DNA of 64,000 nucleotides, taken from NCBI GenBank assembly GCA_001598975.1, contig BBXU01000034.1, positions 1-64,000 of the forward strand, read 5' to 3'. Position numbers and translations under genes: made by a program. The number at the start of each line of letters is the position of its first letter. The first letter of the stretch is position 1. This DNA comes from Parachlorella kessleri. Lineage: Eukaryota > Chlorophyta > Trebouxiophyceae > Chlorellales > Chlorellaceae. The notes under the pieces are model-generated. The model saw only the letters and a list, made by a program, of their open reading frames with translations, did no database searches and was not told the origin of the DNA. This document shows, piece after piece, positions 29,701-41,086 of the stretch.

Positions 29701-31999
29701 CCATTATTTCCACTAGACTCTGCTGGCAGCTGCAAGGCTATGTGGGGTGAATTGTTATTTCCTGCTTTTATCTGTGCTGCTGCCTTGACCAGGTTGGTGA
29801 AGGTTGCAATTCAGCAAGCAGCATGTGGCCAAGTTGTTCAGTGCCTGAAGTCACCCTGCTTCTTGTCAATTCTTTGTGCAGATGGACAGTGCCGACCCTG
29901 GGGGCGTTGCGGGGCTGCGCTTGGGCCTGGTCAACGCGTCCGCCTTCCGCACAAACTACGTGGTCTTGTCCAAGCAGTCAGACTTCATCGATGCCATGCA
30001 GGCAAGTGGGAGGTTCTTGTAGCGTGCGCGTGCACCTCTGCGGATGGAGCCTGTATTGTGTGGGCAAACGCAGCCAGGGCACGCCGCAATCCCGCTGGAC
30101 ATTATGCGGTGCAGGTTCTGACAGTTTCCCGTGAGGTGGTCAGGCTGCACCTCAGGCAGAACATGGCATATTTCTTTTCATGCAAATCAGGGCAGGCTTT
30201 GTAGTATCGGTCTGTCAACCACTGTGTCTTCACCTTGCAGGCCATGCGTGACTTGGCTTCCCGCCTGGGGGACCAGCTGGGCCTGGACGTGTACAGCTAC
30301 TCCATCTTCCACATCTTCTTCGAGCAGTACCTCACCATCGTGGGGGAGGCGCTCGTGCTGCTGGGCTCGGCCGCGGTGGCCGTCTTCCTCATCTGCCTGG
30401 CTGCCACAGGTACGGAGGATGGGGCTGGCGGTGGGAAGCCGATCAGCCGGGTGTGTGCATTGTGGGGGAGAAGGAGTAATTTGGCTTGCTGTGAGTTCAA
30501 TGGGTTGGACTTGTGTGGAGCCTATTCTGGAGGGTGATTTAGCATGTTCACTTGTCTACAGTGCAGGCACATGGGCGCTGCCCAGTGCAGCAAGGCATCC
30601 GCAAGGGCTATCTGCTGCAGTCAGCTCTCCTGTTATGATGCTGGCAAGTCCAAAAGGCAGCACAGTTGCGCAGAGCCCTCCCTGTTTCGCCCAGCCAGGA
30701 TGCCATCACCTCTTGTATATCTCGCTGCTGCCCGTGCCGCCCCTGCAGGCAGCCCCTGGGCGGCCTCCATGATCCTGCTCGTGCTGGGCATGCTGCTGGT
30801 GGACCTGCTGGGGGCCATGTACCTGTGGGGCATCCAGCTGAATGCTGTCTCCCTGGTCAACCTGGTGATGGGGCTGGGCATTGGGGTGGAGTTCTGCGCC
30901 CACATCATCCATGCATTCATGGAGGAGGAGGGAAGCCCCGACGCCAGGGCGGCTGCTGCGCTGGGGGACGTGGGTGCTGCGGTGCTCAGCGGCATCACGC
31001 TCACCAAGTTTGTAGGTGAGTGAAGGCTGGTGTTGGTGCTGGAGCTGGTGATGACCCTGGCATGCACTGTGTGTGGAGCTCCTCGGGAGCTTGGTCAAGT
31101 GTTCTTTGTGTTCCTCTTCAATATGCCTGGCTTCAAGGTGCGCTGATGTGGTAGTGTGCACAAGGCAGTGAGTAATTGGGTTACCCCAGATTGCTGATTT
31201 GCCGGCTTGTGTCCACCGCAGGTGTCAGCGTGCTGGCCTTTGCCCACACTCGAATATTTGAGGTAAGTGATGTGTTTGGAGGGGTTCTGGTACTGTAGGT
31301 GCACATGGGGGTCTTGGCTCACTTCTTGATCTAAATCTTAATCGCAAGCCAATTACCTGGCATCCCATAGCTGCCATGTGTGTACTGGCACGGCTGCTTG
31401 GTGTTAGGCATTGTGCTGACAAATGAGTTGGCCCTCATGTTTTCATTCCCTTCCTATCCTGCAGGTCTACTACTTCCGCATGTACATGGCCCTGGTTGTC
31501 CTGGGGGCAGCCCACGGCCTCATCCTGCTCCCTGTGCTTCTCTCCAGCTTTGGCCCAGGTTGGTGCCTTGGACCACTGGCCGCAACGATCATTGGCCTGC
31601 CAAGACTGGACCGGGTCGCATTTCCTATGGTCGTCCATCTGCTTCTTGGGCTGATCCATGGGCAGGTGCGCATTATAAGCCCGCCTCCCCTACCACGAAA
31701 TACCTGCTGCAGCTGCTTCCTGGCCCATGCCGTGGCCGTGTCTTGTTGCTGCAGATGCCTTCGACCACTGGCAGCTGCGCAAGCAGCGCAGGGGCACCTC
31801 CGAGGGGCGTGGCCAGCCGAGGCTGGAAGAGCTGGTGGACCAGGCAGCCAGGTCGCCTAGGGGAGCCCCAGGGCAGCAGCAGGGAGGGTTGCAGGCGCCA
31901 CCGCAGCAGCAGCAGCTTGGGGATGGTTGGGCAATCGGGCAACAGCAGGGGATTGCAGGTCAGGGAGCCAGCAGTGGAGCAGTGGAGTTAGAAAGCTGA
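20738..31999 (+). CDS. NPC1: NPC1-like intracellular sterol transporter
   Basis: Polytopic RND-family sterol transporter of late endosomal or vacuolar membranes. Twenty-eight exons, 1497 residues: 20738-20844, 21045-21288, 21540-21698, 21943-22046, 22324-22352, 22557-22612, 22903-23034, 23281-23429, 23664-23802, 24131-24394, 24684-25155, 25376-25580, 25840-26011, 26296-26434, 26674-26745, 26954-27186, 27410-27489, 27763-27872, 28098-28263, 28517-28709, 28994-29176, 29417-29566, 29882-30001, 30241-30409, 30749-31015, 31222-31262, 31465-31558, 31755-31999. Seen: a signal-like hydrophobic start; the Cys-rich sterol-binding domain ([30 protein letters not shown]); the sterol-sensing domain near 735-910 ([16 protein letters not shown]); and the RND repeat ([33 protein letters not shown]). 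About 60 Ser/Gly/acidic residues are inserted in the second luminal domain. The tail is Gln-rich and lacks the LLNF sorting signal of the human protein. Four introns have GC donors. The start exon is the least certain part. Confidence 0.92.
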
Positions 32000-33172
32000 A
32001 AATGCCTGGATCGGCAGGGATCTACCCCGATCTATGTGATGCATGCTTGCCTTCGCTTCGCGACAAAGTATGTCGTAGCGGGTGCATGAGCCTAGGAGAC
32101 TCCACAGCTGCAGGCAGTTGCAGATGGGGGGGGGGGGGGGGGTGCGGGGAAGCAACAAGTGTAAACAATGAGGTCTTGCCTGCACAGGGACACGAGGCTG
32201 AGGGGTAGTCCAAGCCCTCAGCTCTGTGATTTGTAGCAAACAGCTTCCTCGCAGCCACCCTTGCTGTGTGAGTGAGGTCAACAATGTCACGGCTGGGTTG
32301 TTTGTTGGAAGGCTTGGGCAAAGCAGGGGCACGTGCGTGGGGGCATCAGACGTTTGTGGGTGCTGATGCCGTTGCAGTACTGCAGTTAGTGCCTGCGGTC
32401 GGAAGGAGTGGCTAAATGTCTGCACGAGGCAATAACTATCTGACCATCATGCCATGTACAAGCTTATGTTATGCTAAATAGAAGACCAGCCAAGCACAGG
32501 AGTACCCGGCCCTTATAGCGCCTGCAGCTGTTACCTTGGTGGCATGTCTAGGGAGACATAAGTATGATTGAATGGGAACAGCAAGAACAACATATGCGCA
32601 AGGACTCCATTGCCGAGCGATGCAAGAATAAACACATGCGCTGCACTTGTTATCCCTGAGCCAGACTGGCCAAGACGACATGGGCATGCCTCATTGTAAG
32701 TCAACTGTTAGGGTGTACTTGTAGCACAGCCTCTAGAAGGTGTCATTTAGCTAGCCGGCATGTTTGATGCCCAGCTTCCAGCTGGAAACCCAGGCTAGCC
32801 CTGCACTGCAGTACCCTTTTATGCATGCGCAGTTGTTCCTGCTGGCCCCATGTAATCTGGCGGGAGCCTCATGGGGGTCTGAACATCTAGCACTGCCAAG
32901 TGAGTCGTGAGGATCACTGGACAGTATTGCGCATACATTTATGCCCGAAAAGGTCAAGCTGACCTGTGCCAAGGTAAAGCTTGCCAAGTGGTAACCAGAA
33001 GGCTTGCCTCGAGAAGGAAGTTGCACTACTGAGGGTAAGTAGCAATAGTGATTGAAAGCCTATTTCCATGCTTTCTGGCCATGGGTGAGCATCGAGGCTC
33101 ACTCGCTAAACCCGGCACGATGCTGGGTTTCCCACTGCAGCTCTGCGTCAAGCAACGAGCATCTGGAGTGCC
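32000..33172. other. Intergenic region, NPC1 to MYND cluster
   Basis: It holds the NPC1 3' UTR with the poly-G run, then about 900 bases with no recognisable coding region. It marks the step from conserved single-copy genes to the paralogue cluster. Confidence 0.4.
32126..32142. repeat. Poly-G run after NPC1
   Basis: Seventeen consecutive G lie 127 bases past the NPC1 stop, followed by a TGTAA (32160-32164) that may be its polyadenylation signal. A G tract this long may misassemble. Confidence 0.8.
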
Positions 33173-35115
33173 ATGCGCACAGAGTACAGTGCTGGAGTCA
33201 GCGTTTGCGGCTGGGAGGACCCTTTCACAGAGGAGAGCTTGGCTGTTGCGGCCGCCGTTCCACCAAGCCAGCGCAGCCCCGAGGTGGCAGCCTTCATAGA
33301 ATGTGGCCAGCTACAGCGAGAACTAGCAGAAGCACTATTGCAGGGCCGCCACTCCACTCGTCAGCAGGAGGCCCTGTACGCCCTCAAGCTCACTCGCTGC
33401 CACATACTCAGCCCAGCCGTGGCGCGCTGGTATCACACACCCGTTTATGACGTGGCACTGGAGAGGCTAAGAAGCGTAGCGACCATCTTGGGCACTCACC
33501 CTAGCGTTGCTGAAAACCCCATCATGGAGCTGGTCGATTCCAACTTCAGCCTGGACACGCTGTTGCTGATCGCAGCCGCGGCTCCTGCTTACGTCACTGG
33601 CATCGATTACCTCGCCAGCCCAAAGCTGCTGCGAGTGCTTAAAAGGATTGTGGAGACGACGCAGCGCCCAACAGTGACGGAGCAGCTGACACATGAGCTG
33701 GAGCAGCTGCAGGCAGGCCTTCACTGCAGCCTGCTGAGCTACAAGCAGCTGCTGACATTCTTCATCCAGCTGGCCTTCCACAGAGGTATTGAGATGCTGA
33801 TGAACATTGGCAAGGTGCATGGGATAGCCAGAAGCTTCAATACTGCCCATATTATAAGGTGAGCCAGGGCGGGATGGCTCAAAGTAAGCAAACGAGCAGT
33901 TGAAGGAGGCGCATGGGCTCGCTTTTGTTATTTGTGATCCATGCCGCCACAGTCGTGTCCTTGCTGTGATTTCCGTGTACAACTCTCTCCGGTATATATG
34001 AGACAAAAGAACAGCATGTGGACGCACCCTTGGTCTGCCTTCTGGTACGACGGTCTGCAGCAAAACCTTGCGCACCTAACACAGCACACCAGTGACAGTC
34101 TCAGTCGCGCTGGAGTTGCGTATTGCAAGTACGTGCAACAGCAAGAAGAAATGGTGTGTGTTTGTGCCCCACTATAAATTCTGCAGGGCAACCGCCAATG
34201 CAGCAGACCTGCTGCCCAGGCTGGCGCCTGAGGATGTCGATCAACAGGCCTGCGCCTTAGCCGCAGCAGACCAGTTAGCGGTGATGCGCTGCCAATCCCA
34301 GCACACCACAAACGTTTTTGCAGCAATAAGCCGCTTCAGACGCCTGCTGGAGCAATCCCATCAGCAGGGCAGCGACTACAGTGCTGCAATCACCTGCTAT
34401 CAACTGACCGAGTTCTCAGGTGCCTATGCTGTCCAGCTTGCATCTGGAAACCCAGGCTCATGTTGACAGCCCCCCTCCCAGCGCCTTTCTGGGCTGGCTG
34501 CAGCAGGCTCGGCAGGCGCATGAGCGCTGCCAGGTAGTACTGCCTCAGCAGTGGATCAGTGCGCTGGAGGAGAGGCAAGCGACGGCTCTGCCGCATGAGG
34601 CATTACTGCTGAAGCTGGTGCGTGAAGGGGACGCCTGGCAAACGCCGACCTGCCCTGGGGCCAGCCAAACCCAGGGTGATGCGCTCACGCAGCCCATTAG
34701 AGCAGTCCCAGCCCCTGCTAAGAGATGCAGCAGTTGTACAGAGCCACTGGCGCATGTCCGGATGTGCAGTGGCTGCAGACAAGCGCGGTATTGCAGGTGA
34801 GGTGAGGCGCAGATGGGTAAGATGCTGGTTTGGCTTGTGTGTGGCCTGGTCTTTCTTGTCAGTAACTTGAGTTGCAGTCAGTAACTTGAGTTGCAAGACA
34901 CTTGCATCAAGCCAGTGGCAGTCTTTGCCAGTGCCCACTGTATGTGCTTGGGAAACTCCACATAACATCAGTTTGGAATGAGAAATTTCACTAAAAGCTT
35001 TACTGCCAGATCTTGTCTGCCATGCAGCCGCGAGTGTCAGAAGGCGCACTGGCCTCAGCACAAGAGCTTCTGTAAGGCGCAGCAGCAGAGGGGGAAGGAC
35101 CGCGGGCACGAGTGA
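33173..35115 (+). pseudogene. MYND-family paralogue M1, frameshifted in exon B
   Basis: First copy of the cluster family. Exon A 33173-33858 codes module I (PPSQRSPEVAAFIE, ALKLTRCHILSPAV, LLSYKQLL). Exon B 34187-34796 codes module II (GWLQQARQAHERCQ) and the MYND start (CSSC, CSGCRQARYC). Exon C 35028-35115 completes the finger (RECQKAHWPQHKSFC). Introns are GT-AG, phase 2. Exon B changes frame near 34415 between YQLTEFS and PPSAFLGW, and its length (610 nt) is not compatible with the other exons. The family start codon is also changed: paralogues have ATGGAGGAC where M1 has TGGGAGGAC, so translation would need the ATG at 33173, thirteen codons upstream. A one-base assembly error cannot be excluded. 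Confidence 0.75.
34858..34895. repeat. Two 19-bp tandem units in an M1 intron
   Basis: Two exact 19-base units back to back in the intron between M1 exons B and C. Confidence 0.85.
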
Positions 35116-35220
35116 GGAGGTCTACAGCCAAGCTTTATTCAGTCATATATGATCAATGCGTCTACATGAAGCCCACTGTCATAACTTGTGCTTCAGAGTG
35201 CAACTGGTCACAGGCCAACT

Positions 35221-35430
35221 TCAATATAGCTTGTATGACAGCGGCACTGCCGGGCTGAGAAAGTGGGAGCGAGGGAGCTTCAGATCAGCCAGGGCTTCCT
35301 GATGGCGGCATAAGTGCCTGCGCTGCCACTGCTGATGTTCTGTTGCCACTTCTCGCTGCACCTGGCAGCACTCATTGGAGATGGCCACCATCCTGCTGGG
35401 TGACTGCAAGGAATGTCGGTAGCGGTCGCC
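35221..35430 (-). pseudogene. Isolated exon A fragment of the MYND family
   Basis: The minus strand reads SNECCQVQREVA, then HQEALADLKLPRSHFLSPAVPLSY, matching module I of the family (IECCQLQRELA, QQEALADLKLTRSHFLSPAVPLWY). Only the start of exon A is present, ending in a stop where others have WYR. Bases 35390-35430 keep a degraded PSQRSPEV segment. No exon B or C follows, so this is a relic. Confidence 0.7.
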
Positions 35431-36135
35431 GGCACCACTATTGTAAAGGCTGCGCCCATGCTTCACATGCATTGGTACAAGCTCCACAATTGTTGGCAGC
35501 CCATTGCCGTAACCTGCCTGGCAGAGCTCAGCAAGACACCCAAACGAGCAAGCCCTCCCTGTTCATCCTGCAAGCAGAGACTAGGCCCTTGTTAGCAGTC
35601 TGTGCTGAAGCCACAGTGTGGTAGGGTTAGTCTCCTTGGTGGAAGGCACTAAGCAAGCCTGTTGGGTGTCGGGTAGAATAACACACAGAAAATGACCCAA
35701 GGCTAACTCACCCAAGGATGTTATTATTATTATTACATTAGTGGCCTGGCCCAAGGATGTGTTAGCCAGCAGGGAAGTCCTTTGGAAACCTGTCACAATG
35801 AAAGAAGTGGCGGGAACCCCGTGATTCTCCATGGACCCTCTGAACACACACCCCTCACTTATCAGCTCCACCTCTAGATCTAAGATCCAGCACCTGAGCA
35901 GATAAGGTAAGGCTTGAACTGGGGTCGAACGCTTGGTGCAAATTTGTGTCTCCCACTGCCAAAAAGTAGTGTTGCAAGCAGGCCTGGTTGACCCCACCGA
36001 GCCGAGGTAGCTCTTGGGGATTGCAGTGCAATCCGAACGTTGAGGACTACCAGTTGCTAGTGCTTAGTAGTGGGCCCCAGGCAAAGCAGCTAACCCTTAA
36101 CAGCAGCAAGGCGTGCCTTGGTAGCAGGCATCGGC

Positions 36136-38384
36136 ATGGAGGAGCCTGTAATAGAACAACGACTGGCAGCTGCCACCGCCACCCCGCCCAGCCAGCGTAG
36201 CCCCGAGGTGGCGGCCTTCATAGAGTGCTGCCAGCTCCAGCGAGAGCTGGCAGAGGAGCAGCGACAAGGCGCTAACCCAGCCCGCCAGCAAGAAGCCCTG
36301 GCCGCCCTCAAGCTTGCCAAGTCAAACGCCAGTAGCCCAGCAGTGGCGCTCTGGTACCAGCCAGCTGTGTATGAGGCTGCCTTGGAGCGTGTGTTGTCCG
36401 CAGCAAGGATGAAGAAACGGTTCAAGCCGAGACCTGCCCGTGACCCTGCAACCCGCATCCTGGCCCTTGCAAACTCTGACTTCAGCATCAGAACGCTGCT
36501 CTTGGTAGCGGCAGCGGCGCCAGCATTTGGCGGAGCCAACATCAGCGGATTGTTGCCTGTGTACAACAGCATTGTAGAGAGGATGCAGCGCCCAGCAGAA
36601 TCAGCCAAGCTGCGGCCGGAGCTGGGGCAGCTACAATCGGAAGTTGCCCGCAGCCTGCTCAGCTACGAGCAGCTGCTGGCGTACTTTATAAAGCTGGCAT
36701 CAAACGAGGCTGCAGAACTGATGGCCAACGGAGGCTGCGGCATTGCTGCGCATATCGATGCTGCTTACAGGCATGCACACTGACCATTGGTGAAGTTCCT
36801 CAAAGGACATGTGTGCATGTGCGACCTCATCAGTGGTCTGGTATGTTTTTACAGTATTTTGGGCAACTTACGTTGTTGCTTGATTTCCTGCACCATGGGA
36901 AGTCCTGCCGCCCTTGCAAGTTCCAGCTCGAGTGTTGAACTGAAACGGTCAAGCCCCGGGCGGTACCGACTGCACATGCTCTCGTCAAACTTCCAAGTGA
37001 TTCGCATCAGTGTGAGAGGAAATGAGCTTTGCCCAGGAGCACTTGTGACCAAGATGTTCTGCCGTTTGCTTCTGTGCAGGGCTCAAGCAGAGCTGGTCCC
37101 CAAGCTGGTGCCTGACGCCCTGCATCGGCAGTTCTTCTCGCTGATGGCAGCAGAGGTGCAAGGCGCGATGTTGCAACCCCCAGCTTACGATCATTGCCAG
37201 CAGACCATCCGCAACCTAGCAGAGCTCCTTGAGCGGGCCCAGCAGCAGGATAGCGACTTCACTGTGGCCCTCTGCGGCTACCAGCTGGCATCACTGTGCC
37301 CAGACTACGGGGCAGTGGCCCACAAGAAGCAGCTGCATCAGCAGCAGCAGCAGCAAGCTGCGCACCTGCAGGGAAGCTCTGCAGGTCTGCCAGCTCACGG
37401 AGGAGTTGTCCCGCCCAGCGCATTCCTGGGCTGGTTGAAGCAGGCCAGGCGGGCGCATGCCCGCTGCCAGGCGACGCTGCCCAAGCAGTGGACGGTGGGT
37501 TTCGAGCGCCGGCAGCAGGCGCCGCTGGTCTGGAAGTCCTGGCTGCAGGGGCTGCAGCGGGAGGGCGACAGGTGGCAGCTACCATCTACAGCGCAGGCCA
37601 ACCAAGTAGATGCGCAGACGGTTGTGGGGCTGGGAAGAATGTTGGCGGACCCCTCCGCAAAAAACCGGTGCACCAGCTGCGGGTTGCCGTTGCCGCACCT
37701 ACGGAAGTGTGGTGGCTGCAAGCAAGCATTTTACTGCAGGTGCGTGGGTGGGTACTAGGCGGTACGCTGTCTGGCCAGCGTCACCCCATGGTGTGTTGTG
37801 GTGCAGCGCAGGAATTGATGTCCTACACACAGTGGTTGCACTTTATGTTGATTCTCTTCTGATCAAGTATGGCCCGCAGGGTGTAGGTAGTCGTGAAGCT
37901 TACCCCGCCATGGGATACCATCACGATAAGGGACACCCTTGTCGTGCCATGGGTCACGGGTTCGAACCCGGGAGGTTGTTGATTTTTCGGCCTTCCCGGG
38001 AGGGGGAAAGTGGTATCCAGCTTGCTGGGGGAGGGACCCCCGACGTAATGGCAGCAGGCGGGCCGACCCGTCTGCTTCCCGTCGCCATGATAGCTGTCCC
38101 CTGCCCTCTGGCAGGGGTATGCAGCCGTGGTGTCGTTAACCCACGCCGCAGGCACGTCAACCACTGGTTGTCCTCCTTGGGGAAGCCCCACGGGGCTAGG
38201 CCCCAAGTAGCCATGGAGTAATATTTCCCCTTTTTTTTAGTCGTGAAGCCCATTTGATGACACCACGGCTATGATTGGTAACAATTGGCAAGAAACACTG
38301 GCTGTGCCTTTTTGCAGCCGTGTATGCCAGAAGGACGACTGGTCAGAGCACAAGGACTTCTGCATTGCTCACAGGGAGCAGTGA
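36136..38384 (+). CDS. MYND zinc-finger protein M2, intact paralogue
   Basis: Function unknown. One of two paralogues that read intact, 453 residues. Exons: A 36136-36770, B 37080-37739, C 38318-38384. Module I (about 1-212) starts MEEPVIEQRLAAA and has PPSQRSPEVAAFIECCQLQRE, SPAVALWYQPAVYEAA, NSDFSIRTLLLVAAAAP, LLPVYNSIVERMQRPA and LLSYEQLLAYF. Module II (about 213-400) has ELLERAQQQ, FTVALCGYQLA, PPSAFLGWLKQARRAHARCQ, LPKQW and GDRWQLP. The MYND finger is complete: CTSC, CGGCKQAFYC, VC, H and C across the B-C intron. MYND fingers usually bind proline-rich partner peptides (family knowledge); no SET or other enzymatic domain is seen. The A donor is GC (CAG|GCATGC), where most paralogues have GT. 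The second intron holds a SINE-like insertion. Confidence 0.82.
37888..38249 (+). mobile_element. SINE-like retroelement in an M2 intron
   Basis: A 12-bp direct repeat (TAGTCGTGAAGC) flanks 338 bases: 37888-37899 and 38238-38249. The interior has a perfect RNA polymerase III B box (GGTTCGAACCC, 37959-37969) in a tRNA-like context near the 5' end, and it ends in a T run next to the right repeat. Target duplication, internal Pol III box and a short body without an ORF fit a tRNA-derived SINE. It lies in the M2 intron between exons B and C and makes that intron unusually long. The A box is not clear by eye. Confidence 0.72.
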
Positions 38385-39368
38385 AGCAAAGTTGAGGCAG
38401 ATTGAAAATGGGCGTCAAGCGGGAGGTGTACTTTATTGCTCATGATGTTGCTACGCTGATCAGATGCTCAAGGGCGCCCACGAGCCTGTGGTGGTACACA
38501 AGCCCATCTGCCCCACAGCTGGTGCTACATCAAAGCTTTACCTTCACAAAGGTAGCATGCTACCCACAGGTAGCATGGGTGCTGCAGGGTGAGTCTGCGA
38601 AGCTTCGCACCAGGCTGCTCCTTGCTGCCATGCTGTCAACCCTGGTGTGTTGAACTTTCTGCTTTATGACACTCGCAGCGGATGTAGCCTAGACAGACGT
38701 TGGCCCTCCTATGCAAGTTCAAGCAGCTGAAATGACCTTTGGCATCTGATGGATGGTTTTGTCCATGAGGCCAGGACGATTATGTTTGCGCTGTTGTCTG
38801 CTGTGAACCCAGGTGCGTCAGTAGTGTGATGATCTGCAGTTTAGGCAAAGTGCATAGCACAAAGGATGCTTTGCTTCTGCATGCATGTCGTCTATTGCAC
38901 ACATCGTATACCTATGCGGCCTGTTGGGCATGATTGGCTAGTATGCAGGACGGTCATGTCAACCCAAGACAGCTGTCACTCTCGTGTGGACGAGGCAAGT
39001 AAGGCGCCAGGCCACTATGACCTGCCAGCTGCATCACCAACCTACATACTCCTTGATTCTAATAAAAGACAAGATTTCAGACTATCACATGCCTGGTATA
39101 TTGAGAGCGAAACGTGTGTCAGTGGCTAGTGCGGCCAACAAACAGGCAATGAACAAGAGAGAGCCATTCTCAACAGCAAGGAAGTACTGTTAAGCAGGAG
39201 CCTGGAATGGTTTTGTGCACCCATTGGATTTTGTGCACCCATTGGGCCATTGGAACCTTCCGGGAGCAAGGCGCTCCAAGCCACGTACGGCTTCCAACCC
39301 AAAGTACCCATAGCTGATTCCATACACAGACACTGACCTTCTTCACAAATTCCTGCCGGGTGGCCTGC
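38385..39368. other. Intergenic region, M2 to M3
   Basis: Convergent 3' region between M2 (+) and M3 (-). It contains an 18-bp tandem pair at 39211-39246. No gene is seen. Confidence 0.4.
39211..39246. repeat. Two 18-bp tandem units
   Basis: Two 18-base units (TTTTGTGCACCCATTGG plus one differing last base) lie just past the 3' end of M3. Confidence 0.85.
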
Positions 39369-41086
39369 TCACTGGCTCCGAGTCGTGTGCACCTTGCAGA
39401 AGTCCTTGTGGCTCTGCCAGTGTGCCCGCTGGCACTCACGGCTGCAAAGCACAGTTGTGTCAGCCTGGTCATAGGGGCTGTCACCTGACAGACACGCCTT
39501 TGGCGATATGGTATGGACTGCCAGCTACCCAGCGCGACGGCCCATAAATTCCGCTGCGGTTGGCACCTTAACACATGACAGGTGCAGCACTGGTCTTTGT
39601 GAGCCACAGGAGGCAGTGCGGTGAGTGCCGTGTCTTCCTGACAGCCCTCCCTATGAGCCGGAGGACATGCCTCACCTGCAGTACTGCACTTGCTTGCATC
39701 TGCCGCACAACCTCAGATCGGCGCACAGGATGCCACAACCGTTGCGTGGCCCTCACAAGCTGCCCTGCGGAGTTGCCTGCCCTAGGCTGCACCTTGTTCT
39801 GCTGAGGTCCCAACAGCTCCCAGGATTCATTATTAGGCTGCTGCTGCTGCATCCAGGGCTTTAATGCCAGGGCTCTCTGCTGCCAGGACTTGTGCATTGC
39901 GGTCCACTGCTTGGGCAGCAGTGCCTGGCAGCGCTCATGGGCTACCCTCGCCTGCTGTAAGAAGCCCAGGAAGGCGCTGGGAGGAACGCATGACTCATGG
40001 ATGCTGCGATGATATTTTCTTATGATCGGGATTGAGGCACCCCAGGTACAGTAGCTCTTTGAGAGGTCTGCCAGTTCGTAGCCACACAGGGCCACAATGA
40101 AGTCGCTGCCCTGCTGCTCGGCCCGCTGCATCAAGTCCTTGAGCAGGCGGACTGAAATGGGCGTGTGGCTCAGTGGCACAGTGTGGTCAGCAAGCCACTC
40201 CGCTGCTCTGATTGCGGCAAAACAGAGGTGTAGGTTGTTGGGCACCAACTTGGGGAGCATCTCTGCCTCGGCCCTGGAGCAGCGGAGCAAGTCCATTCAT
40301 GAGCAGACCGGGCAGGGGCGGGTAAATGTAGAGGATTCCCTTGTTTCTTCATGAGGCTGCATATGCAGTACAATCACATGAGGCAGAGAAGAGTTGGGCA
40401 ACAAATGAAGGAAGCCTTGCCAACTTTAAAAGTCCACCATGACCCACCTGACAGCCGAGTGGATGTCAGCTTGTATGTCCGCGTCAGTTGCCCCTGCCCA
40501 GTCCCTAGCCTGCACGCCTGTCAGCCACACCAGGTATGCCAGCAGCTCTTCATAGCTCAGCAAGCTGCTGGGAAGGTCTGCCTGCAGCTGCTGCAGCTCC
40601 TGCCGTAGCCGAGCAGCAAGTACTGGGTGCTGCATCTTCTCCACTAGGCTGTTCAGAGCCGGCAGCACCCCTGTGAGGTGGGCTTGACTCCTTTCTAGTG
40701 TAGGAATCCCAGCTGACACCAGCAGAACTGACCAGATGCTAAGGTCATCCTCTATAAGTGTCATATATTCTTGCCGAGAGCACCGATCACTTGCACGTTC
40801 ATGCCGACTCCTGCCACCAAGCGACCCCAGGCAGCAGCATAAACTTTTTGCCTGTACCACAGCGGTACTGCTGGGCTGAGATAGTGCGACCTGGTAAATT
40901 TGAGCGCCGCCAGGGCCTGCTGCTGGCGGGTGGAATGCTTGCCCTGCCGCTGCTCATCCACCAGTTCATCAGCCAGCTCCCCCTGCAGCTGACAGCACTC
41001 AATGAAGGCTGCTACCTCGGGGCTGCGCTGGCTAGGTGGAACAGCGGTGGCAGCCGCCAGGCGCTCTTCTATAAGGTGTCCCACAT
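39369..41086 (-). pseudogene. MYND-family paralogue M3, three frameshifts
   Basis: Exon A 41086-40448, exon B 40273-39676, exon C 39441-39369. Modules I and II are recognisable (VPPSQRSPEVAAFIECCQ, SHYLSPAVPLWYR, LLSYEELLAYLVWL, PPSAFLGFLQQARVAHERCQ). Three lesions break it. One T is lost in the codons after the ATG (ACCTTATA where M6 has ACCTTTATA). One base is lost near 40765, after GALGK. Two bases are lost near 39733, removing the first zinc-ligand Cys codon of the MYND finger. Exon lengths fit these counts exactly. It is closest to M6, also on the minus strand. Confidence 0.82.

Noticed and set aside
34187..34796. A short intron to explain the M1 exon B frame change
   Set aside because: The only candidate (34420 to about 34468) is under 50 bases and does not restore the frame.
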